Below are positions 1 to 5,884 of a DNA stretch of 15,221 nucleotides, in pieces. Numbering within the stretch: the first letter of the stretch is position 1; each line of letters starts with the position of its first letter. A program made the translations under genes and the position numbers. Source of the DNA: an uncultured Lachnospira sp. (lineage in GTDB: Bacteria > Bacillota > Clostridia > Lachnospirales > Lachnospiraceae); contig CAKRKK010000039.1 of NCBI GenBank assembly GCA_934358235.1, positions 1 through 15,221 on the forward strand, in the 5' to 3' direction. Below the pieces are notes generated by a model. That model saw only the letters and a list, made by a program, of their open reading frames with translations, was not told the DNA's origin and ran no database searches.

Positions 1-383
1 GTTATAACTCCTTTACCACTAAGATATTGTGTATTCCCCCCATTAAACCCAGACAATACATTCCGCACACAGGCCGCTGACTTGGCCTGTTCCAACTGAT
101 AATATATGCTTTTAGGCTTTTCTATATATTCTATATTATTCTCCTGTGATATAAGCTCTATCGTATTCTTATCTGCAGCAACTATTGCATAATTGTACAG
201 CATTTCTTTTATATATACGTTATATCTGCTCCTTATAGCATCAAGACTTCCCGAATACTTTACGATTGTTTCCCATGTATTGTTTTTCCAGTCAAAGCCG
301 GTATTAAGACTATCAGAATTCCTTAACTCATCCTTAGTAGCCGCCAACGATACATTCAGAATATTTTCTATTTTCTGATTCAT
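1..383 (-). CDS. S8 family (subtilisin-like, Csp-type) peptidase, N-terminal part only
   Basis: The reading frame starts at the ATG at 383 and stays open for 127 codons to the window edge, so the C-terminal part is missing. The translation begins MNQKIENILNVSLAA and contains WETIVKYSGSLDAI, NNIEYIEKPKSIYYQLEQAK, SAACVRN and, at the edge, YLSGKGVI. This order (a short helix, a 'VKYSG' strand, 'VEYIEKPK', then 'GKGV' leading into the first catalytic Asp region) matches the prodomain-like start of clostridial S8 serine peptidases related to CspA/B/C of spore germination. The catalytic Asp, His and Ser all lie outside the window, so it cannot be told whether this is an active protease or a pseudoprotease. 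A weak AGGA lies 8 nt before the start. It is separated from the upstream gene by a terminator at 506-553, so it probably has its own promoter. Family recognition is from memory. Confidence 0.75.
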   Translation of the reverse strand, partial: MNQKIENILNVSLAATKDELRNSDSLNTGFDWKNNTWETIVKYSGSLDAIRSRYNVYIKEMLYNYAIVAADKNTIELISQENNIEYIEKPKSIYYQLEQAKSAACVRNVLSGFNGGNTQYLSGKGVI

Positions 384-422
384 CCTGTAATCCTAAAGAT
401 TATACATTTGTAATTAATATAT

Positions 423-446
423 GCATACTTCCTGCAAAGCATACTT
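423..446. repeat. Short direct repeat upstream of the S8 peptidase gene
   Basis: The octamer GCATACTT occurs at 423-430 and again at 439-446, with an 8-nt spacer, 40 to 60 bp upstream of the peptidase start. Two same-direction copies 16 bp apart could be half sites for a regulator. The sequence is AT-rich and the repeat is short, so chance is a real possibility. I see no convincing promoter in 384-505; a TATAAT-like hexamer lies near the start codon but has no good -35 partner. Confidence 0.25.
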
Positions 447-505
447 GTGCCAAGACAGCTACAGACTCTTTACATATATGATTTCCTTCCGATAAACGCG
501 GATAT

Positions 506-553
506 AAAAAAAGAAAATGTATTCAACCACCAATATGGTATAAATACATTTTC
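506..553 (-). terminator. Rho-independent terminator after the zinc-ribbon membrane protein gene
   Basis: On the minus strand an 11-bp inverted repeat, GAAAATGTATT (553-543) with AATACATTTTC (523-513), is followed directly by a run of T residues down to about 506. The 19-nt loop contains further short complementarity. It begins 11 bp after the stop codon of the gene ending at 565, as expected for its terminator, and insulates the S8 peptidase gene further on. The stem is AT-rich, so termination may be incomplete. Confidence 0.75.
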
Positions 554-564
554 CTTTTCGCCTA

Positions 565-969
565 TCAGGTCTTCTTTATAAATTCTATCCTGCACTTAGG
601 ACATTTAATACTTATCTTCCCTTTACCTCTAGGGACTCTTATTTTCTGCGAACAGCTAGGACACTTAAATATTCTATGTGTTTTATTATCTGCTATTCTG
701 AACTTTATCTTATTAAATCTTCCAACTACTTTATAATGAAACCTGAGGTACTTTTCATTCTCTTCTGAACGCTTTGATATATTACGCGAAAACACTCTGA
801 AATATGTATAAACAATTCCTGCTAATGCTACCGTATATACTACATTACTTCTTACAAACATAGTAATAACAAGAAGCACCAGGCATATTAAAGACAGATT
901 CCTTGAAAGCTGATCCATACCATATCTTCCATACATGAATCTCGCTATCTTATCTTTAAAACCATTCAT
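565..969 (-). CDS. Small two-helix membrane protein with C-terminal zinc ribbon
   Basis: The protein is about 134 residues. Residues 1-24 are basic and amphipathic (MNGFKDKIARFMYGRYGMDQ). Two hydrophobic stretches follow at about 26-40 and 44-61, then a basic segment (VFSRNISKR) and a C-terminal domain with C103-x2-C106 and C123-x2-C126, the layout of a four-cysteine zinc ribbon. I recognise the overall pattern (xxFMYGRxGxDQLS, then YRxFSRNxxKR, then paired CPxC) as a widespread Lachnospiraceae protein of unknown function. A hairpin-like membrane anchor with the ribbon in the cytoplasm is inferred from the positive charges. The ATG at 969 is given as the start; a TTG one codon upstream (972) has a better distance (9 nt) to an AAAGG sequence and may be the true start. 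No function is assigned. Confidence 0.8.
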   Translation of the reverse strand: MNGFKDKIARFMYGRYGMDQLSRNLSLICLVLLVITMFVRSNVVYTVALAGIVYTYFRVFSRNISKRSEENEKYLRFHYKVVGRFNKIKFRIADNKTHRIFKCPSCSQKIRVPRGKGKISIKCPKCRIEFIKKT

Positions 970-1088
970 CAATCTATCCAGCCTTTCATATTATATTATA
1001 TGACTTGACACTACGGTCATCACTTATAATACTCTATCACATATATAATCAAAAGCAATTAAAAATATATAAACAATTATGAAATATA

Positions 1089-1628
1089 CTAACAAGTCAT
1101 ATAGACACTTCCGTCCTCTATATCCTTCCAGTAAAACTTATCATCAAGTATCATATAACTATGTGCTGAGTTCTCCTTTGGAATAGACACCGAACCCGGA
1201 TTCATATATGTATATCCATCTCTTTGTTCACACTTTGGTACGTGTGTATGTCCACATAATAATATATCACCATTATTAAGTGCCGGAATATTCTTTTCAT
1301 CAAGCTTGTGTCCATGTACAAGTACTATTGAACGATTATTAAAGTTTAGATATGCCTGTTCATTAAGAACATTAAAGTCAAGCACCATCTGATCTACCTC
1401 TGTATCGCAATTTCCTCTTACACATATTATTCTGTCGCGAAGTGGATTAAGCATTGCAATAACTTCTTTGGGAGCATATTCTTTTGGAAGATCATTTCTT
1501 GGTCCATGATATAAGATATCTCCTAGAAGAACCAGTCTTTCTGCCTTTTCTTCTCTTAATCTGTCTAACATTAATCTGCAATAATATGCAGAACCGTGAA
1601 TATCTGATGCTATCATTATCTTTGACAT
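1089..1628 (-). CDS. YfcE/YjfJ-type calcineurin-like metallophosphoesterase
   Basis: This is a 179-residue cytoplasmic phosphodiesterase of the calcineurin-like superfamily. All dimetal-site motifs are present in order: D9-x-H11 (IASDIHG), G36-D37 (LLGDIL), G72-N73 (RGNCD), H105 (VHGH) and G126-H127-x-H129 (GHTHVP), followed by NPGSV, which is typical of the YfcE group. The frame is open up to an ATG at 1706, but I chose the ATG at 1628: family members start right before the SDxHG strand, and a GGAG sits 6 nt upstream of 1628. The longer start would add 26 unrelated residues, although that ATG lies just after the folT stop. The gene follows folT by about 80 bp and probably shares its transcript. 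The natural substrate is not known; YfcE homologues hydrolyse artificial phosphodiesters in vitro. Confidence 0.92.
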   Translation of the reverse strand: MSKIMIASDIHGSAYYCRLMLDRLREEKAERLVLLGDILYHGPRNDLPKEYAPKEVIAMLNPLRDRIICVRGNCDTEVDQMVLDFNVLNEQAYLNFNNRSIVLVHGHKLDEKNIPALNNGDILLCGHTHVPKCEQRDGYTYMNPGSVSIPKENSAHSYMILDDKFYWKDIEDGSVYMTC

Positions 1629-1644
1629 ATTAATCTCCATTTCT

Positions 1645-1686
1645 GTACACCTGTGTGGAATATAGCTGAGCTTATGCCAAGTGTAC
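1645..1686 (-). other. Intercistronic stem-loop between folT and the phosphoesterase gene
   Basis: On the minus-strand transcript GTACACTTG (1686-1678) can pair with CAGGTGTAC (1653-1645), giving 9 bp with one G-U pair. The loop of about 24 nt can extend the stem by TGG/CCA after a bulge. There is no T tract after it, so it is not a terminator. It ends some 16 nt before the start at 1628. It may stabilise or process the dicistronic message; this role is inferred. Confidence 0.35.
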
Positions 1687-1709
1687 GAAAACACAAGCCT
1701 GACCATTAA

Positions 1710-2318
1710 TTACTTATATATTCTGCTGTCGATATATTTAACAAAGCCTAATACATAGTAAGTAAGTATTATATTTATAGGTAGCTGTATCATATTCTTT
1801 GCAAATCTTATTGAAAAATAGAATGCAAAGCCCTTTCCATACATTATACTACACCATAATGTTCCAAGCAGAACATTAACAATAATTGTATCTACTGAAA
1901 GTGCAAGAACACATCTTAAGAGAAACTTAACATCAATAAACTTAAGTATCCCCTTCTTTTCTGAATCAAAGTTCTCTGCCACCTTCATATTGCATCCGTA
2001 GAAAAACAGGCCATATATAAAGCCGGCAAGTGCAGCACTTAGTGTCCAGCCTGGAAAATACGCTCCAGTTGGCTTTATGATAAACTGTATAAGATCACCA
2101 AGACCTCCACAGACAAAGCCCATAACTGGCCCAAACATATACCCTATGGCACAATTGGCAAGAAAAGAAACTGAAATTCTTAACGTAGGTGTAACCTGAA
2201 TAGATACAAACACAGCTAATACTGTGTGGAGAGCAATAAGAAGTGCAGCCATAACTACTGACTTTATGCTCTTGAATTCTTTTGCAGAAAATGCAAAATT
2301 TCTTAATAAAATAGACAT
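1710..2318 (-). CDS. folT: Folate-specific ECF transporter substrate-binding subunit (S component)
   Basis: FolT is the membrane subunit that binds folate and works with the shared energy-coupling module EcfA-EcfA'-EcfT, which is not encoded here. The 202-residue product has a basic N-terminus and about six hydrophobic segments (roughly 20-40, 50-60, 62-80, 92-108, 130-155 and 175-195). The stretch T-LRISVSFLANCAIGYMFGP, then G-GLGD, IKPTGAYFPGWTLSA and GFIYGLF is the characteristic signature of folate-family S components. The late segment with RFAKN and a Pro-Ile-Asn is also typical. The start is fixed by AAAGGAGG 7 nt upstream. The upstream tetrahydrofolate riboswitch independently supports the substrate. 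Expression should fall when reduced folates are plentiful. Confidence 0.95.
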   Translation of the reverse strand: MSILLRNFAFSAKEFKSIKSVVMAALLIALHTVLAVFVSIQVTPTLRISVSFLANCAIGYMFGPVMGFVCGGLGDLIQFIIKPTGAYFPGWTLSAALAGFIYGLFFYGCNMKVAENFDSEKKGILKFIDVKFLLRCVLALSVDTIIVNVLLGTLWCSIMYGKGFAFYFSIRFAKNMIQLPINIILTYYVLGFVKYIDSRIYK

Positions 2319-2362
2319 AAAAAAACCTCCTTTGCAGTAATCTACGCTCTACATAGGAGGTT
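2319..2362 (-). promoter_or_regulatory. Riboswitch expression platform masking the folT ribosome binding site
   Basis: AACCTCCT (2362-2355) is perfectly complementary to AGGAGGTT (2331-2324), which contains the folT Shine-Dalgarno sequence. The 8-bp stem has a 23-nt loop and is followed by T residues reaching the ATG, with seven T in total from 2325 to 2319. The same hairpin could therefore block ribosome binding and also act as a weak intrinsic terminator. The 5' arm has alternative partners: GTTATC at 2413-2408 inside the riboswitch can pair with GATAAC at 2365-2360, and CTACATA (2380-2374) can pair with TATGTAG (2355-2349). These give a plausible ON state. The pairing is read from sequence; the switching mechanism is inferred. 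Confidence 0.75.
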
Positions 2363-2378
2363 ATCAGCCATAGTATGT

Positions 2379-2475
2379 AGCAGCGGGATGCGGATTATGT
2401 ATCGCAAGATAACTTTTCGTCCGTATGGCAACTCCCTGTCCATACAGCACTTAACGCACATATTCCTACTCTGCT
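2379..2475 (-). promoter_or_regulatory. Tetrahydrofolate (THF) riboswitch aptamer upstream of folT
   Basis: On the minus strand the conserved THF-riboswitch blocks occur in order: AGAGTAGG, GCGTTAAGTG, GGGAGTTGCC, ACGAA and, at the end, CCGCATCCCGCT. The closing helix P1 is AGCAG (2475-2471) with CTGCT (2383-2379). An internal helix is CTGTATGG with CCATACGG-like sequence flanking GGGAGTTG. This RNA class binds reduced folates and usually sits before folT in Clostridia and relatives, exactly the position here, about 60 nt before the folT start. I compared it with the remembered consensus only; a covariance-model search for the THF family would settle the exact ends. Confidence 0.92.
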
Positions 2476-2489
2476 TTTTATAATATTTT

Positions 2490-2514
2490 AATAGAATTCT
2501 TATTGAATTCTATT
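2490..2514. repeat. Perfect 10-bp inverted repeat at the start of the folT transcript
   Basis: AATAGAATTC (2490-2499) and GAATTCTATT (2505-2514) form a perfect inverted repeat with a 5-nt loop. It lies between the predicted -10 element (2526-2531) and the riboswitch, so it would begin about 5 nt into the folT mRNA. It could be an operator, a 5' stabilising hairpin, or part of a terminator for the gene ending at 2562. No proper T tract follows on the minus strand, so I do not call it a terminator. Confidence 0.5.
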
Positions 2515-2525
2515 TTACAGACCTC

Positions 2526-2554
2526 ATTATATATATTGCATATAAAAATGTAAA
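2526..2554 (-). promoter_or_regulatory. Vegetative (sigma-A) promoter for folT
   Basis: On the minus strand a -35 element TTTACA (2554-2549) and a consensus -10 TATAAT (2531-2526) are separated by 17 nt. The start of transcription would be near 2519, about 45 nt before the riboswitch and 200 nt before folT. The -35 box lies 8 bp beyond the stop codon of the upstream gene, making folT an independent transcription unit. Confidence 0.75.
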
Positions 2555-2561
2555 GTATTTT

Positions 2562-3242
2562 TTAACGTGCAATCCTCTGGACTGCCGGCACCTTATAATC
2601 TGATGCATAGCTAAGATACTGCTGGAGTGTATTTCCAACCTTATACATATCAAGCACCTTCTTCATAAATGCAATCGTACTCTTTTTATATTTCATATGC
2701 TCCAGCACATGTACCGCCGCCACATCACTATACCCTATGGCAAATTGCTTTGCATATCGTGCAAACCTGTGCTTATTCAGTTGTTCTATATTATAATAAT
2801 TCTGCATAATCTCAAGTGCTTCAATAATCTTTGCATTCTCGAAGTCCAATTCAACACCTGGCCGTCTGACTGATATACTGCCAACCTCGCACGTTCTTGA
2901 CCTGATAACATTAGAATATAACTCTATTCTTCCATCGTCATATGAAGATATCTGGTACTTGTTATATAATCTGTAGCCTATGAACAGACCGTTATCATTA
3001 TTCTCCCCGAAAAAGTAATTAAGCAGAAGCTCTTCAATACTTTTGTCCTTATCCTCTGACTTAATATACATTCCTTTCCCGGCTCTTATGATAATCCCAT
3101 CCTCACACAGCCTTTCAACAGCCCTGAAAAAGGCATCATGGCTCATCCTGGTGAAGCCATCCTCGTACATATCGTTGGCAACTATAACAGCTCCTTGTGG
3201 TGTATCCTCAAAATACCTAATAAGCTTATCTCTGTATTTCAT
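2562..3242 (-). CDS. AbiEi/DUF6088-like winged-helix protein without a visible toxin partner
   Basis: The 226-residue protein opens with a winged-helix DNA-binding domain at about 1-62: a basic helix (MKYRDKLIRYF), an SHDAFFRAVERL recognition region and the wing LCEDGIIIRAGKGMYI. This 'RLxxxGxIxRxxxGxY' pattern is characteristic of AbiEi-type antitoxins and DUF6088 proteins. The middle holds GLFIGYRLYNKYQIS and a strand-rich segment (CEVGSISVRRPGVEL) like the AbiEi C-terminal region; the last 60 residues are helical and basic. In type IV toxin-antitoxin systems this protein represses its own operon and counteracts a nucleotidyltransferase toxin (AbiEii). No AbiEii-like gene adjoins it on either side, so it is either solitary or a plain regulator. 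The start at 3242 is the only suitable ATG; the upstream SD is weak. Function as an antitoxin is not established. Confidence 0.6.
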   Translation of the reverse strand: MKYRDKLIRYFEDTPQGAVIVANDMYEDGFTRMSHDAFFRAVERLCEDGIIIRAGKGMYIKSEDKDKSIEELLLNYFFGENNDNGLFIGYRLYNKYQISSYDDGRIELYSNVIRSRTCEVGSISVRRPGVELDFENAKIIEALEIMQNYYNIEQLNKHRFARYAKQFAIGYSDVAAVHVLEHMKYKKSTIAFMKKVLDMYKVGNTLQQYLSYASDYKVPAVQRIAR

Positions 3243-3301
3243 ACTTAATCTTCATTTCTATATACATGTTTATTATGCAACTGGTTTAGTGAGGCATATC
3301 C

Positions 3302-4072
3302 TTATATTTCTTCCAGATTGATAGTTTCTGGCTTCTCAGCCTTGACATCATCCTTTTTGATATCTTCCTTCTGCTCACTCTCTTCATCTTCTATCTCTAT
3401 GCCAGCAAGCACATCTTCTTCTGCCTCTTTGACTTCTTCAGTTTCTTTTTCTTTGCCTTCTTTATCCTCTTTAGCTTCTGCCCTGTCAGCTTCTTCTGAC
3501 TTGTTGATGACCTTTACCAGAACATCCTCTGACTCTTCGAATACTTTATCAGCATCGAAGTCCTCCTGCATATCCTCATAATCATCTTCATCGTCAACAT
3601 AGAAATCAACAGGTATAACCTCTACGCTGCCAAGTGTTGCTTTACCAATGATATATACTGTATGAATACCATCTTCATCAGAATTCTCAACATAATTATG
3701 GACACCTGCAAGTCTTTTTTCTATATCACAGGTTACATTCACTCCATCAGGAAGAACTACTGATACATTGCTGCATATACTCTCAAAGTTAATGTATACA
3801 TCCTTTTCAAATACAGCAAGAGATAAATCTACTGTAAGCTTTGAAGCAACAGCCTTGACCTCACAGCCCATAAATTCTTCGTCTTCAACCTCAACCATTC
3901 TTTTTTCACATATTGCATTATACTTACGTACCTCAAGCTGTGCACTATCCTGTTCCTCTTTCACAAGCTTGCTCTTAGCTGCCTTGACCTTGTCATAAGC
4001 AACCTTTCCTGCAACGGCTGCTGCGCCTACACCAACAACTACCTTAAATAAACCATTTTTCTTCTTTGCCAT
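3302..4072 (-). CDS. Hypothetical protein with anchor helix, LiaF-like beta domain and acidic tail
   Basis: The protein has 256 residues in three parts. Residues 1-35 are basic, then a small-residue hydrophobic helix (FKVVVGVGAAAVAG), then basic again, resembling a short membrane anchor of the YtxH kind. Residues about 60-160 are beta-rich, with regularly spaced hydrophobics (LTVDLSLAVFEKDVYINFES, NVSVVLPDGVNV, TVYIIGKATLGSVEVI) like the beta-helical C-terminal domain of LiaF/DUF4097 proteins. Residues about 160-256 are almost wholly Glu, Asp, Lys and Ala, low in complexity and probably disordered. The start at 4072 is 3 bp after the queH stop, and its AAAGGAGG lies inside the queH 3' end, so translation is likely coupled. 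The domain similarity is a pattern judgement, not a database hit; the role is unknown. Confidence 0.7.
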   Translation of the reverse strand: MAKKKNGLFKVVVGVGAAAVAGKVAYDKVKAAKSKLVKEEQDSAQLEVRKYNAICEKRMVEVEDEEFMGCEVKAVASKLTVDLSLAVFEKDVYINFESICSNVSVVLPDGVNVTCDIEKRLAGVHNYVENSDEDGIHTVYIIGKATLGSVEVIPVDFYVDDEDDYEDMQEDFDADKVFEESEDVLVKVINKSEEADRAEAKEDKEGKEKETEEVKEAEEDVLAGIEIEDEESEQKEDIKKDDVKAEKPETINLEEI

Positions 4073-4075
4073 ATA

Positions 4076-4726
4076 TCATTCTCCTCCTTTTTCATTAATC
4101 ATTACATCTCTTTTGGAATATACACAGCCACAATAATTCTGTCTGTATAATCCATATTCCTTTGATAACTCTATTGATCTTTTATATCCTTCTTTTTTCT
4201 TAAAATCAGATAACAGATATTCTGTTGCAGTTTCCTTTGCAACCTTAAGTCCTATCTCATTGAGCTTAACGCTGTTTTTTAACGGGCTTACCGTAAGCGT
4301 CGTAGTAAAATAATCGAAATTCTCTCTGCCTGCAAGCTCTGCTGTTTTTCTTAATCTTAGCTCGTAACACTTAAAACAGCGTCCGCCACCCTCTGGCTCT
4401 GACTCTAAGCCTTTGACAGCTTTATAGAACACCTCTGGTTCATAATCACCTTCTATAAACTCAACCTTATGCTGTGTTGGGAATTCCTTTATGAACCTTA
4501 TCTGCTCCTGCACCCTTTTCTTATACTCTTCGCTTTCTGATATATTAGGATTATAATAAAATACTGTGACCTGGAAATACCTTGCCAGAAACTCAATACA
4601 ACTACTGCTGCAGGGTGCACAGCAGCTATGCAGCAGCAATGTAGGTACTATTCCTTCAGCCCTGAACTGTTCTGCCTTTTTTTCAAGCTCCTTATGAAAA
4701 TTCCTGTGTTCAAATGGTATAGCCAT
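4076..4726 (-). CDS. queH: Epoxyqueuosine reductase QueH
   Basis: QueH catalyses the last step of queuosine synthesis, reducing epoxyqueuosine to queuosine in tRNA, and replaces the unrelated QueG in many anaerobes. The 216-residue product is the usual length for the family (formerly DUF208). Diagnostic motifs are LLHSCCAPCS with C35, C36 and C39; YYNPNIS and EEY; GGGRCFKCYELRL with C117 and C120; FDYFTTTLTVSPLKN; DFKKKEGYKRSIELSKE; and YRQNYCGCVYS with C199 and C201. These cysteines are candidate ligands for the iron-sulfur and iron centre. The start at 4726 has AAGGAG 5 nt upstream. It follows hisC by 47 bp. No other queuosine gene lies in the window, so the cell may salvage a precursor or encode the rest elsewhere. 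Confidence 0.95.
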   Translation of the reverse strand: MAIPFEHRNFHKELEKKAEQFRAEGIVPTLLLHSCCAPCSSSCIEFLARYFQVTVFYYNPNISESEEYKKRVQEQIRFIKEFPTQHKVEFIEGDYEPEVFYKAVKGLESEPEGGGRCFKCYELRLRKTAELAGRENFDYFTTTLTVSPLKNSVKLNEIGLKVAKETATEYLLSDFKKKEGYKRSIELSKEYGLYRQNYCGCVYSKRDVMINEKGGE

Positions 4727-4773
4727 ATTACTCCTTCTTTACTTAACCCTGAGCCAATCAGCCATTTCTAAGC

Positions 4774-5832
4774 TTATTTACTAACTATCTGTGCCAATGC
4801 TTCCATGAGCTTATCCATCTGCTCCTCTGTTCCAACTGTTATTCTTAAATAATTGTCAATTCCAGGCTGGTTAAAGTATCTTACATATATATTCTGTTCC
4901 TTAAGTGCTTCGAATATTTTCTTAGCAGGAACACTCTTATGTGTGGCAAATATAAAGTTCGCCTTAGAATCAGGGAATGAGAACCCAAGCTCCGTAAGAG
5001 TCTTCTTAGCTTTCTGTCTTGTTTCTATAATTCTTGAAACGCATTCCTCGAAATATTCTTTATCCTTTATTGCTGCTACTCCATATTTAATAGAAGTCAT
5101 ATTCATTGTATAAGAATTAAATGAAAACTTAACATCATTAAGAGCTTTTATAAGCTCTGGAGAGCCAAAAGCATAACCTATTCTCATTCCAGCCATTGAA
5201 CGTGACTTTGAAAAGGTCTGTACAACAAGCAGATTGTCATATTCATTAACCAGCTCTCTTGCTGACTGTCCACCGAAATCAATATATGCTTCATCAACGA
5301 TAACAACAACATCCCTGTTATGCTCAACTATATCCCTTACATTATCCAGTCCCATATACAGACCTGTTGGTGCGTTAGGATTAGGGAATATGACACCACC
5401 ATTTTCCTTGTAATAATCCTGTGGCTTTATATTGAAATCTTTATCAAGTGCCTGCTTTTCATATGGTATTCTGTAAAGCTGTGCCCATACACTATAAAAA
5501 GAATATGTAATATCTGGAAATAATACTGGTCTGCTTCCATTAAAAAATGTAAGAAAACACATTGATAATACATCATCAGAACCGACACCTACAAATACCT
5601 GATTCTTATTCATCCCATAATAATCAGCTATAGCACTTACAAGCTCTGTAACGTCTGGATCCGGATATAATCTTAATTTATCTATATCTGTATCACACAC
5701 TGCCTTTCCTACCCCAGGTGCTGGCGGATATGGATTCTCATTAGTATTAAGCTTTATAACATTGCCCTTCTTAGGCTGCTCTCCCGGAACATAAGGTTCT
5801 ACTTTTCTTATATTATTCTCCCAATTCTTCAC
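4774..5832 (-). CDS. hisC: Histidinol-phosphate aminotransferase (HisC type)
   Basis: This PLP-dependent fold-type I enzyme of 352 residues is of normal HisC length. Visible motifs: KLNTNENPYPPAP (28-39), typical of HisC; GVGSDD; FPNPNAPTG with PLP-binding N153; VDEAYIDF with D180 and Y183; the Schiff-base lysine K209 in TFSKSRSMAGMRIGY with R217; and the carboxylate-binding R330 in NYLRITVGT. In histidine synthesis it converts imidazole acetol phosphate and glutamate to histidinol phosphate and 2-oxoglutarate; many homologues also accept aromatic substrates. The start codon is GTG (5832), with GAGGA 7 nt upstream and no nearby ATG in frame. No other his gene is in the window, so a broader aromatic aminotransferase role remains possible. 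It lies 42 bp after another aminotransferase gene. Confidence 0.9.
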   Translation of the reverse strand: MKNWENNIRKVEPYVPGEQPKKGNVIKLNTNENPYPPAPGVGKAVCDTDIDKLRLYPDPDVTELVSAIADYYGMNKNQVFVGVGSDDVLSMCFLTFFNGSRPVLFPDITYSFYSVWAQLYRIPYEKQALDKDFNIKPQDYYKENGGVIFPNPNAPTGLYMGLDNVRDIVEHNRDVVVIVDEAYIDFGGQSARELVNEYDNLLVVQTFSKSRSMAGMRIGYAFGSPELIKALNDVKFSFNSYTMNMTSIKYGVAAIKDKEYFEECVSRIIETRQKAKKTLTELGFSFPDSKANFIFATHKSVPAKKIFEALKEQNIYVRYFNQPGIDNYLRITVGTEEQMDKLMEALAQIVSK

Positions 5833-5850
5833 TTATTCTTCCTCTTTTCA

Positions 5851-5884
5851 TTCTTTGTAATTAATTCTTTGTAATTAATTCTTT
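5851..5884. repeat. 14-bp tandem repeat across the aminotransferase stop codon
   Basis: TTCTTTGTAATTAA occurs at 5851-5864 and 5865-5878, followed by a partial third copy TTCTTT (5879-5884). The repeat overlaps the last codons and the TAA stop of the aminotransferase gene (5875-5877) and fills most of the gap before hisC. It looks like a simple slippage duplication. Confidence 0.8.

Noticed and set aside
1004..1035. Plus-strand TTGACA with a TATAAT nearby
   Set aside because: The spacing is only about 14 nt and no plus-strand gene follows; it would read into the phosphoesterase gene in antisense.
3318..3581. Plus-strand frame rich in serine
   Set aside because: It is the complement of the Glu/Lys-rich tail of the gene at 3302-4072; the Ser bias comes from reversed GAA/GAG-type codons.
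4076..4726. Cysteine-rich protein as a toxin or metallochaperone
   Set aside because: All motifs and the length match QueH, leaving no need for another reading.
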